NCBI GenBank assembly: GCA_027484985.1
Contig: JAIXRW010000047.1
Span: forward strand, 62,001-126,000
Origin: Rhodobacter sp.
GTDB lineage: Bacteria; Pseudomonadota; Alphaproteobacteria; Rhodobacterales; Rhodobacteraceae
Direction of reading: 5' to 3'
Length of the DNA: 64,000 nt
The translations under genes were made by a program, and so were the position numbers. The notes beneath the pieces are model-generated. The model did not search any database and was not told the origin of the DNA. It saw nothing but the letters and a program-made list of their open reading frames with translations. Shown one piece after another: positions 1-9,252 of this stretch (its first letter is position 1; the number at the start of each line of letters is the position of its first letter).

Positions 1-1221
1 GTGACGCAGGAGCTTGGCCGCCAGCGCCACGAGATCGAGCTGATCGCCTCGGAAAACATCGTCAGCCGCGCCGTGATGGAGGCGCAGGGTTCGGTGATGA
101 CGAACAAATATGCCGAAGGTTATCCGGGCAAGCGCTATTACGGCGGCTGCCAGTTCGTCGATGTGGCCGAAAACCTGGCCATCGAGCGGGCCTGCAAGCT
201 GTTCGGTTGCGGCTATGCCAATGTGCAGCCCAATTCGGGAAGCCAGGCCAATCAGGGCGTGTTCACCGCGCTGCTGCAACCGGGCGACACCATCCTTGGC
301 ATGAGCCTTGATGCGGGGGGCCACCTGACCCATGGCGCGGCGCCCAACCAGTCGGGCAAGTGGTTCAAGGCCGTGCAATACGGCGTGCGCAAGCAGGATC
401 TGGAGCTGGATTACGATCAGGTGGCCGAACTGGCCGTGGCGCACAAGCCCAAGCTGATCATCGCGGGCGGATCGGCCATTCCGCGCATCATCGATTTCAG
501 GAAGATGCGCGAGATTGCCGACAGCGTGGGGGCCTATCTGCTGGTCGATATGGCGCATTTCGCGGGGCTGGTCGCGGCGGGGCTGTATCCGTCGCCCTTC
601 CCGCATGCCCATGTGGCGACCACCACCACGCACAAGACCCTGCGCGGGCCGCGTGGCGGGATGATCCTGACCGATGACGAGGCGATTGCGAAGAAGATGA
701 ACTCGGCCATCTTCCCCGGTATCCAGGGCGGGCCGCTGATGCATGTGATCGCCGCCAAGGCGGTGGCCTTTGGCGAGGCGCTGGAGCCGGGGTTCAAGAC
801 CTATCAGAAGCAGGTGATCGCCAATGCCAAGGCGCTGGCGGACGAGCTGATGAAGGGCGGGCTGGATATAGTGACGGGCGGGACCGATACGCATCTGATG
901 CTGGTCGATTTGCGGCCCAAGGGCGTGAAGGGCAACGCGACCGAAAAGGCGCTGGGCCGCGCGCATATCACCTGCAACAAGAACGGCATCCCGTTCGACA
1001 GCGAAAAGCCCACGATCACCAGCGGCGTGCGGCTTGGCACGCCTGCGGGCACCACGCGCGGTTTCGGCGAGGACGAGTTCCGCCAGATTGGCCGCTGGAT
1101 CACCGAGGTGGTGGACGGGCTGGCCGCCCATGGCGAAGAGGGCAATGGCGCGGTCGAGGCCAAGGTGAAGGCCGAGGTCGAGGCGCTGTGCCTGCGCTTC
1201 CCGATCTATCCGGGACTGTAA
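1..1221 (+). CDS. glyA: Serine hydroxymethyltransferase, 5'-truncated by the window edge
   Basis: PLP enzyme that interconverts serine and glycine while charging tetrahydrofolate with a one-carbon unit, in the cytoplasm. The 406 residues seen carry the family N-terminal signature [11 protein letters not shown], the segment YGGCQFVD, and the PLP lysine in [10 protein letters not shown] (lysine near residue 212 of the fragment). Full-length GlyA is about 425-435 residues, so roughly 25 N-terminal residues lie before base 1; the GTG at base 1 is an internal valine codon, not the start. It ends in a TAA and is followed by a strong hairpin terminator. Identity is very secure; the true start cannot be seen. 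Confidence 0.96.
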   Translation: MTQELGRQRHEIELIASENIVSRAVMEAQGSVMTNKYAEGYPGKRYYGGCQFVDVAENLAIERACKLFGCGYANVQPNSGSQANQGVFTALLQPGDTILGMSLDAGGHLTHGAAPNQSGKWFKAVQYGVRKQDLELDYDQVAELAVAHKPKLIIAGGSAIPRIIDFRKMREIADSVGAYLLVDMAHFAGLVAAGLYPSPFPHAHVATTTTHKTLRGPRGGMILTDDEAIAKKMNSAIFPGIQGGPLMHVIAAKAVAFGEALEPGFKTYQKQVIANAKALADELMKGGLDIVTGGTDTHLMLVDLRPKGVKGNATEKALGRAHITCNKNGIPFDSEKPTITSGVRLGTPAGTTRGFGEDEFRQIGRWITEVVDGLAAHGEEGNGAVEAKVKAEVEALCLRFPIYPGL

Positions 1222-1266
1222 GGCCGCGGGGCGCCTGCGCCCCGTTCGGAGGAAAACGCGCATGTG

Positions 1267-1297
1267 ACGGGGGGGCTGGGCCCCCCCGTTTCGTTTT
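1267..1297 (+). terminator. Intrinsic terminator of glyA
   Basis: A 9-bp stem (ACGGGGGGG / CCCCCCCGT) closes a 5-nt loop and is followed by TTCGTTTT, 45 bases after the glyA stop codon. The T-rich tail is also the first anchor of the tandem repeat that fills the spacer. Confidence 0.75.
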
Positions 1298-2030
1298 GGG
1301 GGGCAGCGCGGGGGAGGTCACGGGGCCGTCGCGGCGCGCGCCATTTGGATGGCGGTTGCGGGTGGCTGGAAGGCGATAGCTTCGCCTTTGTTGTCACGGG
1401 TCCGCAAGGGTGGAAGGGGATTGGCTGGGTCTGCGGTGCTGCCTTGGGGGCTGCGCCCCCCGATATACTGCGGACGGTTGGCCGGGGGCGGGCATCCTTT
1501 CGTTGCGGGGTTCGGCGGGGATGACGAGGGGTTGGTCGCTTGGCTTTCGCGGCGCTGAGGGGGGGCTGCGCGGGCCATTTGGATGGCGGGTGCGGGTGTG
1601 AGGACGGCGATACACCCCGGTCTTTGCTGTCATGCCCTTGCAAGGGGTGTCGCCGCGCCTTTGTGCCGTGAGCGTTCTTGGGGGGGGCGCTGATGGTTGG
1701 TCGGGGGCTTGGTCGGTCTTTTCGTTTCGGGGTCCGGTAGGGATGGCTAGGGGTTGGCGGTGTGGTCGCGTGTGGGGGGCTGCGCCGCCCCATTTTGATG
1801 GCGGCTGCGGGTGGAGGAAGGCGACACCCCCCGCTTTTGTCGTCGCGCCCCTGCAAGCGGTATCGCCGCGCCTCTGTGCCATGGGTGTCCTTGGGGTAAG
1901 GCCCATGGTTGTTCGGGGGGCTTGGTTCCTTTTTTCGTTTCGGGGGCGGCGGGGACGGCGACGGGTTGGGTGCGGCGGGAGGGGTGGATGGGGGCGCCCG
2001 ATCGTCAAGGCGCGGGGGTGCGGTGCTGGT
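1290..2030. repeat. Degenerate tandem repeat, about 210-235 bp per unit, three units
   Basis: The 867-bp gap between glyA and cdd holds no convincing gene. Anchor motifs recur in register: TTCGTT(T) followed by a G-run at about 1290, 1499, 1721 and 1934; CCATTTGGATGGCGG (third copy CCATTTTGATGGCGG) at 1341, 1575 and 1790; and TGCAAG(G/C)GGT(G/A)TCGCCGCGCC in the second and third units. Spacing is 209-234 bp, so the units have diverged and contain small indels. Open frames run through it but differ from unit to unit and look like no protein family. Probably an old segmental amplification of non-coding DNA. Confidence 0.7.
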
Positions 2031-2088
2031 GGCTTGCATCTGGCGGCGGCGCGCCACAGGATGGGGGAAAGCATAAGGGAGTGGCTGG

Positions 2089-2481
2089 ATGACACTGTTG
2101 CAGGCGGCGACGGCGGTACGCGAGCGTGCCTATGCGCCCTATTCGCGGTTCAAGGTCGGCGCGGCGATCCGCACCAAAAGCGGGGCGGTCCATGTCGGCT
2201 GCAATGTCGAGAATGTGGCCTATCCCGAGGGCACCTGCGCCGAGGCGGGGGCGATTGCCGCCATGGTGGCTGCGGGCGAGACCGAGATTGCCGAGGTCTG
2301 GGTGATTGCCGACAGCCCCGAGCCGGTGCCGCCCTGTGGCGGGTGCCGCCAGAAGCTGGCCGAGTTCGCCGCGCAGGATGTGGTGGTTACGCTGTGCACC
2401 ACCGATGGCAAGCAAAAGGCCATGACGGTGGCCGACCTGCTGCCCGGGGTGTTTACCGCCGCGCATATGGACCGGGCGTAG
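2089..2481 (+). CDS. cdd: Cytidine deaminase
   Basis: Deaminates cytidine and deoxycytidine to uridine and deoxyuridine; first gene of a nucleoside-salvage operon. The 130-residue protein has the zinc and proton-shuttle motif CAEAGA (Cys50, Glu52) and PPCGGC (Cys83, Cys86). Three cysteine ligands and the short length fit the homotetrameric class rather than the dimeric E. coli type. A ribosome site (AAGGGAG) lies just upstream of ATG 2089. The stop is only five bases before the likely deoA start, which suggests coupled translation. Confidence 0.95.
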   Translation: MTLLQAATAVRERAYAPYSRFKVGAAIRTKSGAVHVGCNVENVAYPEGTCAEAGAIAAMVAAGETEIAEVWVIADSPEPVPPCGGCRQKLAEFAAQDVVVTLCTTDGKQKAMTVADLLPGVFTAAHMDRA

Positions 2482-2486
2482 CGGCG

Positions 2487-3794
2487 GTGGATGCGCGGGC
2501 GATCATCGCCAAGGTGCGCGACGGGGCAAAGCCATCGGAGGCCGAGTTGCGCTGGTTCGCGGGCGGGCTTGGCGACGGGGCGGTGACAGACGCGCAGGCG
2601 GGGGCCTTTGCCATGGCCGTGCTGTTGCGGGGCTTGGGCGAGGAGGGGCGGGTTGCCCTGACCAAGGGGATGCGCGATTCGGGGCGCGTGCTGCACTGGG
2701 ATTTGAACGGGCCGGTGGTGGACAAACATTCCACCGGCGGGATCGGGGATTGCGTGTCGCTGCTCCTTGCGCCCGCGCTGGCGGCCTGTGGCGCCTATGT
2801 GCCGATGATTTCGGGGCGGGGGCTGGGGCATACGGGGGGGACGCTGGACAAGCTGGAATCCATCCCCGGTTTCCGTGTGGCGCTGGACGAGGCGCAGTTG
2901 CGCCGCCAGATGGCCGAGGTGCGCTGCGCCATCGTGGCGGCAAGCGCCGATATCGCGCCTGCCGACAAGCGGCTTTATGCGGTGCGCGATGTGACCGCGA
3001 CCGTGGAAAGCGTCGATCTGATCACCGCCTCGATCCTGTCGAAAAAGCTGTCGGCGGGGTTGGAGGCGCTGGTGCTGGATGTGAAATGCGGGTCGGGCGC
3101 ATTCATGGACACGCTGGAAAAGGCCGAAGCGCTGGCGCAGGCGCTGGTTTCTACGGCGCAAGGAGCGGGCTGCATGACCACGGCGCTGATCACCGATATG
3201 AGCCAGCCCTTAGCCACGGCGGCGGGCAACGCGCTTGAGGTGATCGAGGTGATGGAGACGCTGACGGGGACATCCATCAACGCGGCCCTGTGGGACCTGA
3301 CCGCCGCTTTGGGCGGCGAGGCGCTGGCGCTGGGCGGATTGGCCGCGGATGCCGAGGATGGGGCGGGGCGGATCGTCGATGCATTGGAAAGCGGGCAGGC
3401 GGCGGAATATTTCGGCCGCATGGTGGCCGCGCAGGGCGGGCCTGCCGATTTCGTGGACCGCTGGCCTGACAGGTTGCCTTCGGCCCCTGTCATGCGCGAG
3501 GTGACGAGCGAGAGTGACGGGTTTGTCTTTGCCATCGACGGGCGCGCGCTGGGCGAGGCGGTGGTGCATCTGGGCGGCGGCCGCCTGCGCGAGGGGGACC
3601 GCGTGAACCCGTCGGTCGGGGTGTCCGAGCTTGCGGGTCTGGGCGAGCAGGTGATGCGGGGCGTGCCCTTGGCCATGGTCCATGCGGCGGACGAGGCGGC
3701 GGCGGATCGGGCGGCGGCGGCGGTGCTGGCGGCCTATCGGATCGCCACGAGCCCGCCAGATGAGCCGCCCTTGGTGCTGAAGCGGGTGTCGTGA
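2487..3794 (+). CDS. deoA: Thymidine phosphorylase
   Basis: Phosphorolyses thymidine and deoxyuridine to the free base and 2-deoxyribose-1-phosphate. The frame is open far upstream, but similarity to the family begins at [12 protein letters not shown], so GTG 2487 is chosen; this gives 435 residues, the usual size, and puts the start just after the cdd stop. Signature segments include KHSTGGIGD and [16 protein letters not shown], the phosphate and pyrimidine binding regions. The stop TGA overlaps the ATG of deoB. No strong ribosome site is visible at the GTG, in line with coupling to cdd. The upstream part of the open frame is spacer DNA, not an N-terminal extension. Confidence 0.93.
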   Translation: MDARAIIAKVRDGAKPSEAELRWFAGGLGDGAVTDAQAGAFAMAVLLRGLGEEGRVALTKGMRDSGRVLHWDLNGPVVDKHSTGGIGDCVSLLLAPALAACGAYVPMISGRGLGHTGGTLDKLESIPGFRVALDEAQLRRQMAEVRCAIVAASADIAPADKRLYAVRDVTATVESVDLITASILSKKLSAGLEALVLDVKCGSGAFMDTLEKAEALAQALVSTAQGAGCMTTALITDMSQPLATAAGNALEVIEVMETLTGTSINAALWDLTAALGGEALALGGLAADAEDGAGRIVDALESGQAAEYFGRMVAAQGGPADFVDRWPDRLPSAPVMREVTSESDGFVFAIDGRALGEAVVHLGGGRLREGDRVNPSVGVSELAGLGEQVMRGVPLAMVHAADEAAADRAAAAVLAAYRIATSPPDEPPLVLKRVS

Positions 3795-4987
3795 TGCGGG
3801 CCTTTCTGGTGGTGATGGATTCGGTGGGCTGCGGCGGTGCGCCCGATGCGGCGGATTTTGGCGATGCGGGGGCCGATACTCTGGGCCATATCGCCGCCGA
3901 ATGTGCGGCGGGGCGTGCGGATGTGGGCCGGTCGGGGCCGCTGCGGATGCCGAACCTTGAGGCGCTGGGCTTGGGGGCTGCGATGCGGCTGGCCACGGGC
4001 GCGCCCGCGCCGCGGCTGGCGGCGGTGCCCGCGGGGCGCTGGGGGGCGGCGACCGAAGTGTCGATGGGCAAGGACACGCCATCGGGGCACTGGGAACTGG
4101 CGGGGGTGCCGGTGCCGTGGGACTGGACCTATTTCCCCGATACGGTGCCCGCCTTTCCGAAAGAGCTGGTGGGCGAAGTGTGCCGTCTGGCGGGGGTGTC
4201 GGGGATATTGGGCAACTGCCATGCCTCGGGCACCGAGATCATCGACCGGTTCGGGGCGCAGCATATGCGGACGGGTTGGCCGATCTGCTATACCAGCGCG
4301 GATTCGGTGTTCCAGATTGCCGCGCATGAAGAGGTGTTCGGGCTGGAGCGGCTGGTGACGCTTTGCGCCGATATCGCGCCGCGCCTGCATGCGATGAAGG
4401 TGGGGCGGGCGATTGCGCGGCCCTTTGTGGGGGTGGAAGGGGCGTTCCAGCGCACGGGGAACCGGCGCGATTTCGCGATTGCGCCGCCTGCGCCGACGCT
4501 GCTGGATCAGGTGGCGGGGGCAGGGCGGGCGACCCATGCGGTGGGCAAGATCGGTGACATATTCTCGGGTCGCGGGATCGGTAAGCTGTGGAAGGCCAAG
4601 GATGATGCGGGCCTGTTCGACCATTTGCTGACGCTGGCGGATGTGGCGGAAGAGGGATCGCTGACTTTCGCCAATTTCGTCGAATTCGACAGCAATTTCG
4701 GCCATCGGCGCGATGTGGCGGGCTATGCGCGGCAGTTGGAATGGTTCGATGCAAGGGCGGGGGCGTTTCTGGCGCGGCTGCGGCCCGGCGATCTGGCGGT
4801 GTTCACCGCCGACCATGGCAATGACCCGACATGGAAGGGCACCGAACATACGCGGGAACGGGTGCCGGTGCTGTGCGCGGGGCGGGGTGCGGGTGGCATC
4901 GGGCTGTGCGGATTTGCCGATGTGGGGGCCAGTGTGGCCGCGCATCTGGGCGTGGCATGGGGCGGGGCCGGAAGGAGCTTTCTGTGA
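3794..4987 (+). CDS. deoB: Phosphopentomutase
   Basis: Converts (deoxy)ribose-1-phosphate to the 5-phosphate, the step after DeoA. Alkaline-phosphatase superfamily metalloenzyme of 397 residues: metal-binding DSVGCGG at the N terminus, the phospho-acceptor threonine in [10 protein letters not shown], and ADHGND with a later TEHTRE near the C terminus. ATG 3794 overlaps the deoA stop (TGATG); a GTG three bases earlier would add one residue. The stop in turn overlaps the GTG of add. Confidence 0.95.
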   Translation: MRAFLVVMDSVGCGGAPDAADFGDAGADTLGHIAAECAAGRADVGRSGPLRMPNLEALGLGAAMRLATGAPAPRLAAVPAGRWGAATEVSMGKDTPSGHWELAGVPVPWDWTYFPDTVPAFPKELVGEVCRLAGVSGILGNCHASGTEIIDRFGAQHMRTGWPICYTSADSVFQIAAHEEVFGLERLVTLCADIAPRLHAMKVGRAIARPFVGVEGAFQRTGNRRDFAIAPPAPTLLDQVAGAGRATHAVGKIGDIFSGRGIGKLWKAKDDAGLFDHLLTLADVAEEGSLTFANFVEFDSNFGHRRDVAGYARQLEWFDARAGAFLARLRPGDLAVFTADHGNDPTWKGTEHTRERVPVLCAGRGAGGIGLCGFADVGASVAAHLGVAWGGAGRSFL

Positions 4988-5955
4988 AGGAATTGGCGAA
5001 GGTCGAGTTGCATTTGCACCTTGAGGGGGCTGCGCCGCCGGCCTTTATCCGTGGGCTGGCGAAGGAAAAGAAGGTCGATATCTCGGGCATCTTCGACGCG
5101 GCGGGGAATTACCGCTTTGCCGATTTCTGGGAGTTCATCAAGGTTTACGAGGCGGCGACCTCGGTTCTGACGCGGCCCGAGGATTATGCGCGGCTGGTCC
5201 GGGCGGTGCTGGAGGAAAGCGCAAAATCGGGGGTGGTCTATTGCGAGACGTTCCTGAGCCCCGATTTCTGCGGGCAGCGCGATGTGGGGGCATGGCGCGA
5301 ATATCTGCACGCGATCCGCGAGGCGGCCGAGGCAGCCGAGGCGCAGGATGGCATCACCCTGCGCGGGATCGTCACCTGCATCCGCCATTTCGGGCCAGAC
5401 AAGGCGCGGCAGACCGTGCGTTGCGCGGTGGAAACGGCGGGCGATTTCATCGTGGGTTTCGGCATCGCGGGGGATGAAAAGATTGGCAAGCCCAAGGATT
5501 TCGTCTGGTCTTTCGATTGCGCGCGCGAGGCGGGGTTGCGGCTGACCGCCCATGCGGGGGAATGGGGCGGGCCTGAATCGGTGCGCGAAGCCTTGCGCGA
5601 TTTGCGGGTCGAGCGGATCGGGCACGGGGTGCGGGCGATCGAAGACCTTGCGCTGGTGGACGAGATTGCAGAGGCGGGCGTGGTGCTGGAGGTTTGCCCC
5701 GGATCGAACATCGCGCTGGGGATATATGACGGCTGGCGCAAGCATCCGATTGGCGAGTTCTACAAGCGGGGGGTGAAATTCACCGTCTCGACCGACGATC
5801 CGCCGTTTTTCCACACCACCATGGCGCGGGAATACGAGATGCTGCACCGCGCCTTTGACTGGGACGAGGGGGTTTTTGCAGGCATTGCGCGGGCATCGCT
5901 TGACGCGGCCTTTTGCGATGCCGATACCCGCGCGAAGATTGCGAAAAAGCTGTAA
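4984..5955 (+). CDS. add: Adenosine deaminase
   Basis: Amidohydrolase that deaminates adenosine (and deoxyadenosine) to inosine. The 323-residue protein has zinc ligands in ELHLHLEG, then HAGEWGG, HGVRA and the closing [11 protein letters not shown] 4984 overlaps the deoB stop (GTGA) and has a ribosome site GGAAGGAG just upstream; the frame is open upstream, but that part is antisense-like deoB sequence. The motif ECPGSNIAL differs slightly from the common CPTSN, so related adenine or N6-modified-adenosine deaminase activity is not excluded, but operon context favours adenosine. Confidence 0.88.
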   Translation: MKELAKVELHLHLEGAAPPAFIRGLAKEKKVDISGIFDAAGNYRFADFWEFIKVYEAATSVLTRPEDYARLVRAVLEESAKSGVVYCETFLSPDFCGQRDVGAWREYLHAIREAAEAAEAQDGITLRGIVTCIRHFGPDKARQTVRCAVETAGDFIVGFGIAGDEKIGKPKDFVWSFDCAREAGLRLTAHAGEWGGPESVREALRDLRVERIGHGVRAIEDLALVDEIAEAGVVLEVCPGSNIALGIYDGWRKHPIGEFYKRGVKFTVSTDDPPFFHTTMAREYEMLHRAFDWDEGVFAGIARASLDAAFCDADTRAKIAKKL

Positions 5956-5965
5956 GGGGCATGCC

Positions 5966-6598
5966 ATGCTGGACCATCTGACCGTCGTTTCCCACCCGCT
6001 GGTGCAGCACAAGCTGACCCTGATGCGCGAGAAGGACACCTCGACCGCGTCGTTCCGGCAATTGCTGCGCGAGATCAGCCTGCTGCTGGCCTATGAGGTG
6101 ACGCGAGGCCTGCCGATGACGACAAAGCGGATCGAGACGCCGCTTGAGCCGATGGACGCCCCCGCCATCGAAGGCAAGAAACTGGCGCTGGTGTCGATCT
6201 TGCGGGCCGGAAACGGGCTGATGGACGGGATATTGGAGCTGATTCCGGCGGCGCGTGTGGGCTTTGTGGGGCTGTACCGCGACCCCGAGACGCTGCAACC
6301 GGTGCAGTATTATTGCAAGCTGCCCGAACAGCTTGAGGACCGCGTGACCATCGTGGTCGATCCGATGCTGGCCACCGGCAATTCGAGCGCGGCGGCGATT
6401 GATCTGATCAAGGCGAAGGGGGCGAAGAACATCCGCTTTCTGTGCCTGCTGGCCGCGCCCGAAGGGGTGGCGCGGATGAAGGCGGCGCATCCCGATGTGC
6501 CCATCGTCACGGCGGCGGTGGACAGCCACCTGAACGACCACGGCTATATCGTTCCGGGACTAGGGGATGCGGGCGACCGTATGTTCGGCACAAAATAG
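5966..6598 (+). CDS. upp: Uracil phosphoribosyltransferase
   Basis: Salvages uracil with PRPP to give UMP, using the base released upstream in the pathway. The 210-residue length is exact for the family; the PRPP loop reads [11 protein letters not shown], and the C terminus carries the uracil-binding segment ending [16 protein letters not shown] 5966 is chosen over ATG 5961, which is out of frame. It lies 10 bases after the add stop, making it the last gene of the cdd-deoA-deoB-add-upp unit. Confidence 0.96.
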   Translation: MLDHLTVVSHPLVQHKLTLMREKDTSTASFRQLLREISLLLAYEVTRGLPMTTKRIETPLEPMDAPAIEGKKLALVSILRAGNGLMDGILELIPAARVGFVGLYRDPETLQPVQYYCKLPEQLEDRVTIVVDPMLATGNSSAAAIDLIKAKGAKNIRFLCLLAAPEGVARMKAAHPDVPIVTAAVDSHLNDHGYIVPGLGDAGDRMFGTK

Positions 6599-6665
6599 GC
6601 CAGCTTTCGCTTTACTCGCTGCAATCGATATCGCATGCTTTCCCCCACGCTACTTGGGGGTAGTC

Positions 6666-7979
6666 ATGAGTATCAAAAGTGCGGCGGTGGTCCTGTGGGC
6701 CGCCGTCATGGTCGCGTCAGCGGCCCATTCGCAATCTGTGTCGCAAATCGGGGGGCCGAAGGAATTGCCGCCCCCCGGATACAAGGCGATGCAGTATATC
6801 GACAGCCGCGGATGCGTGTTCCTGCGGGCCGGTCTGGGCGGCACGGTTACGTGGGTGCCGCGGGTCGGGCAGAACCGCAAGGTGCTGTGCGGCTATCCGC
6901 CGACATTGGGCACGCGGCCGGTCGAGACAGCGGCGGCAGAGCCGCCCGTGCAGAAGGTGCCGGTTGCGGAACCCATGGCCGAACCCGTGGCGCCACGCGT
7001 GATGGCGGCGGCCCCCGCCGCTGCGGCCCCGGCCCGGATGGCAGCGCCGGTGCGGCCTGCGGCCCAGCCGATCCGGCTGACCGATTATGTGCCGCCGCCC
7101 GCGCGGACGGGGCAGGTGATTCCCACGCAGGGCGTGGCCACGTTGCCGCGCCCCGCGCAGGCGGGTTCGCTGGTGACGGCGGTGCGCCCCGGCGTGTCGG
7201 TCGCGGCGGCCGAGGGGCAGGTGGGATGCCCCGCCTCGGCCCCGCGCTTGCAGCGTCTGGCGCTGACCAATGGCGGGACGGTTCTGGTCTGCACGCCGGG
7301 GGACGGGTCGATCCGCAATCTGCGGCCGCCGGTCTTTGCCCAAGGGGCGGGCGTGGGGGCGGCTTTGTCGGACGGGCCTTCGGCGCGGGCGGTGACTGCG
7401 GCCGTGTCGCCGGTGCGGGTGGCCGAGCAAGCGGCGCCGGTGCGGCGGCAATCGGGCGCGCAGGCGGAACGGCAGGCGGCGGGTGGGGTGCGGCTGGCCA
7501 CGGCCACGGTGGCGGCGCCCGCAGGCTATGAGCCGGTCTGGGAAGATGACCGGCTGAACCCGTTGCGCGGTGTGGGCACGCTGCAAGGGCAGGCGATGCA
7601 GGATCAGGTCTGGACGCGGAAGATTCCGGCCGGTCTGGTCGGGGATACGCGCAAGGCCCGGCGCGACGCCGCGCGCGAGCGGATGTCGGGCGCGGTGCTG
7701 ACGGTGTCGAGCATGTCGGCGCCTTCGGCGGGCGGGGGTGCAGAAGCACCCGTCGCGGCGCGGCAGGGGGCCTATTACGTGCAGGCGGGCAGTTTCGGCG
7801 TGCCTGCAAATGCCCAAGGTGCGCTGGCGCGGCTGGCGGCGGCTGGTTTGCCTGTGGCGACCGGACGGGCCAAGGGGCTGACGCTGGTGATGGCGGGGCC
7901 GTTCGCATCGGCCGGAGAGGCGGCGGCGGCGCGTGCGGTGGTGCGTGGCGCGGGCTTTGCGGATGCCTTTGTGCGGTAA
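6666..7979 (+). CDS. SPOR-domain periplasmic protein
   Basis: Predicted exported protein of 437 residues. ATG 6666 starts a signal peptide (hydrophobic AAVVLWAAVMVASA ending near AHS). A conserved two-cysteine segment follows (RGCVFLR ... WVPRV ... VLCGYP), then a long Ala/Pro/Val-rich low-complexity linker, and a C-terminal SPOR domain beginning AYYVQAGSFG, a fold that binds denuded peptidoglycan at division sites. It is probably a septal or cell-wall accessory protein; SPOR domains also occur in RlpA, but no RlpA catalytic domain is visible. It is followed by a terminator shared with the convergent gene. Confidence 0.75.
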   Translation: MSIKSAAVVLWAAVMVASAAHSQSVSQIGGPKELPPPGYKAMQYIDSRGCVFLRAGLGGTVTWVPRVGQNRKVLCGYPPTLGTRPVETAAAEPPVQKVPVAEPMAEPVAPRVMAAAPAAAAPARMAAPVRPAAQPIRLTDYVPPPARTGQVIPTQGVATLPRPAQAGSLVTAVRPGVSVAAAEGQVGCPASAPRLQRLALTNGGTVLVCTPGDGSIRNLRPPVFAQGAGVGAALSDGPSARAVTAAVSPVRVAEQAAPVRRQSGAQAERQAAGGVRLATATVAAPAGYEPVWEDDRLNPLRGVGTLQGQAMQDQVWTRKIPAGLVGDTRKARRDAARERMSGAVLTVSSMSAPSAGGGAEAPVAARQGAYYVQAGSFGVPANAQGALARLAAAGLPVATGRAKGLTLVMAGPFASAGEAAAARAVVRGAGFADAFVR

Positions 7980-8030
7980 GACAGGCAGGTACGCGCGGGG
8001 GGCAGTTACCCCTGCAAGTGCTGCCCGATC

Positions 8031-8055
8031 AGGCCCCCCGCAGGACGGGGGGCCT
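8031..8055. terminator. Bidirectional hairpin terminator
   Basis: A perfect 10-bp stem (AGGCCCCCCG / CGGGGGGCCT) with a 5-nt loop sits between the convergent SPOR gene (stop 7979) and the M48-like gene (stop 8058). A short T-containing tail follows on the plus side. Confidence 0.65.
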
Positions 8056-8057
8056 AT

Positions 8058-9071
8058 TCATTGGCAGATGGTCCTGAGGCTGTCCCAATCGGCGGGCGAC
8101 AGCGGCGGGGCAGGGGGCGTGGTGCGGAAGGGATCGGCCTCGATCAGCGGCAGGGTCGATTCACCGCTGGGATCAAGCGCCCAGGCATAGGGGCTTGAGG
8201 CTACGCCTGCCTTGGCAAAGGCGGCGAGCAGCGCCTCGTCCCTGACGGGGGCGGGGGGAGCGGTCAGCAGGGTTTCGGCATAGCCGCGCAGGCTTTCGGC
8301 GGGCAGGCTGCCGGTGGCGAGAAGGCGCAGCGTGCCCGTCAGACCGGCATGGGCCAGAACGGGCAGGACCGGATCGCCCGCAGCGGCGCGCAGACCTTCG
8401 GCCAGCAGATAGCCCGCAGGGATGGCGGGATCATCCTTGGCCAGCAGATCATCGGCCAGCAGCAGGATGTTTCCCGGCAGATGCGCGGTGGCCGAAAGCC
8501 CGTCTTTGAGCACATGCAGGCGCGGCCCGCCCGCCCCGAACAGCCGGTCTGACAACAGCGCGAGCGCACGGTCGCCCAGCGGGGTGGAACAGGGCCGTCC
8601 GGTCAGGCGCAGGATGTCGGACAGCGCGGCCTCGCCTATGGCGGCGCGGGTTGCCACGGGCAAAAGCCCTGCGCTGCGGGTCAGAAGCGCGGGCGGAAGC
8701 ATCACCACGCCCGCGCCCAGCAGCGCCAGAAGCAGCCCCGCCACCAGCCGCCCGCGCAGGCGGCCCGGATGGGGCGCACCGCGCCGGACAGCGCCCAGCA
8801 CGGTTTCCAGTGCGGCGATCATGTCGGCATCGTCGATTTCGAGCGTTTCGGCATCGTCCGGGGCCGGGGCGAACAGCGCCGGACTGGCGCCGGGATTGAC
8901 CCGCACCAGCGCGGGCAGCGACCAATGGGTCAGCGGCTTTCCCGTGCGCGGATCGGACAGCACGAGCGTGGCATCACGGAAGGCCACGACCACCTCGCGC
9001 CGCTGCGCCTCGGGCGTGTCGCGCCAGAGGCCGGGGCTTTCCAGCCGCTGGTATTTCTTCAGCGCGGTCAT
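8058..9071 (-). CDS. Membrane-anchored hypothetical protein with a degenerate M48-peptidase-like region
   Basis: The 337-residue protein starts at MTALKKYQRLESPGLW (start 9071; the upstream extension of the frame is repeat DNA). An N-terminal cytoplasmic part of about 120 residues precedes one strong membrane segment (GLLLALLGAGVVMLPPALL). The following domain contains HLPGNILLLADDLL ... AGYLLAEGLRA, which resembles the region around the M48 active site, where active enzymes read HE(L/A)xH; here no HExxH is present. I infer an inactive relative of M48 metallopeptidases, function unknown. Ends convergent with the SPOR gene. Confidence 0.6.
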   Translation of the reverse strand: MTALKKYQRLESPGLWRDTPEAQRREVVVAFRDATLVLSDPRTGKPLTHWSLPALVRVNPGASPALFAPAPDDAETLEIDDADMIAALETVLGAVRRGAPHPGRLRGRLVAGLLLALLGAGVVMLPPALLTRSAGLLPVATRAAIGEAALSDILRLTGRPCSTPLGDRALALLSDRLFGAGGPRLHVLKDGLSATAHLPGNILLLADDLLAKDDPAIPAGYLLAEGLRAAAGDPVLPVLAHAGLTGTLRLLATGSLPAESLRGYAETLLTAPPAPVRDEALLAAFAKAGVASSPYAWALDPSGESTLPLIEADPFRTTPPAPPLSPADWDSLRTICQ

Positions 9072-9146
9072 GCGCGGGATATGCCCTGTGGATCGCCGGT
9101 CCTGTCGGCGCGAAAGATACCGCAGTGCCCGCCCCGCCACAAGCAA

Positions 9147-9218
9147 GGGGGGCTTTCCGCCCCCCACGGGGTGCGCCGGGCGCACCCCTTCCCCCCGAGA
9201 GTATTTTGCAAGGGTGAA
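9147..9218. repeat. Palindromic intergenic element, AT box pointing right
   Basis: GGGGGG-loop-CCCCCC hairpin, then the palindrome GGGGTGCGCC/GGGCGCACCCC, then TTCCCCCCGAGAGTATTTTG and GTGAA. It lies between the M48-like gene and the acyl-CoA synthetase stop, and belongs to the element family described in the findings. Confidence 0.8.
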
Positions 9219-9252
9219 GGATTGCGAAGGCAGGGGCCCCCGTTGCGGCCCG

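Noticed and set aside
1632-2486. N-terminal extension of deoA of about 285 codons
   Set aside because: The extension lies in the tandem-repeat spacer and over cdd in another frame; family similarity starts at GTG 2487.
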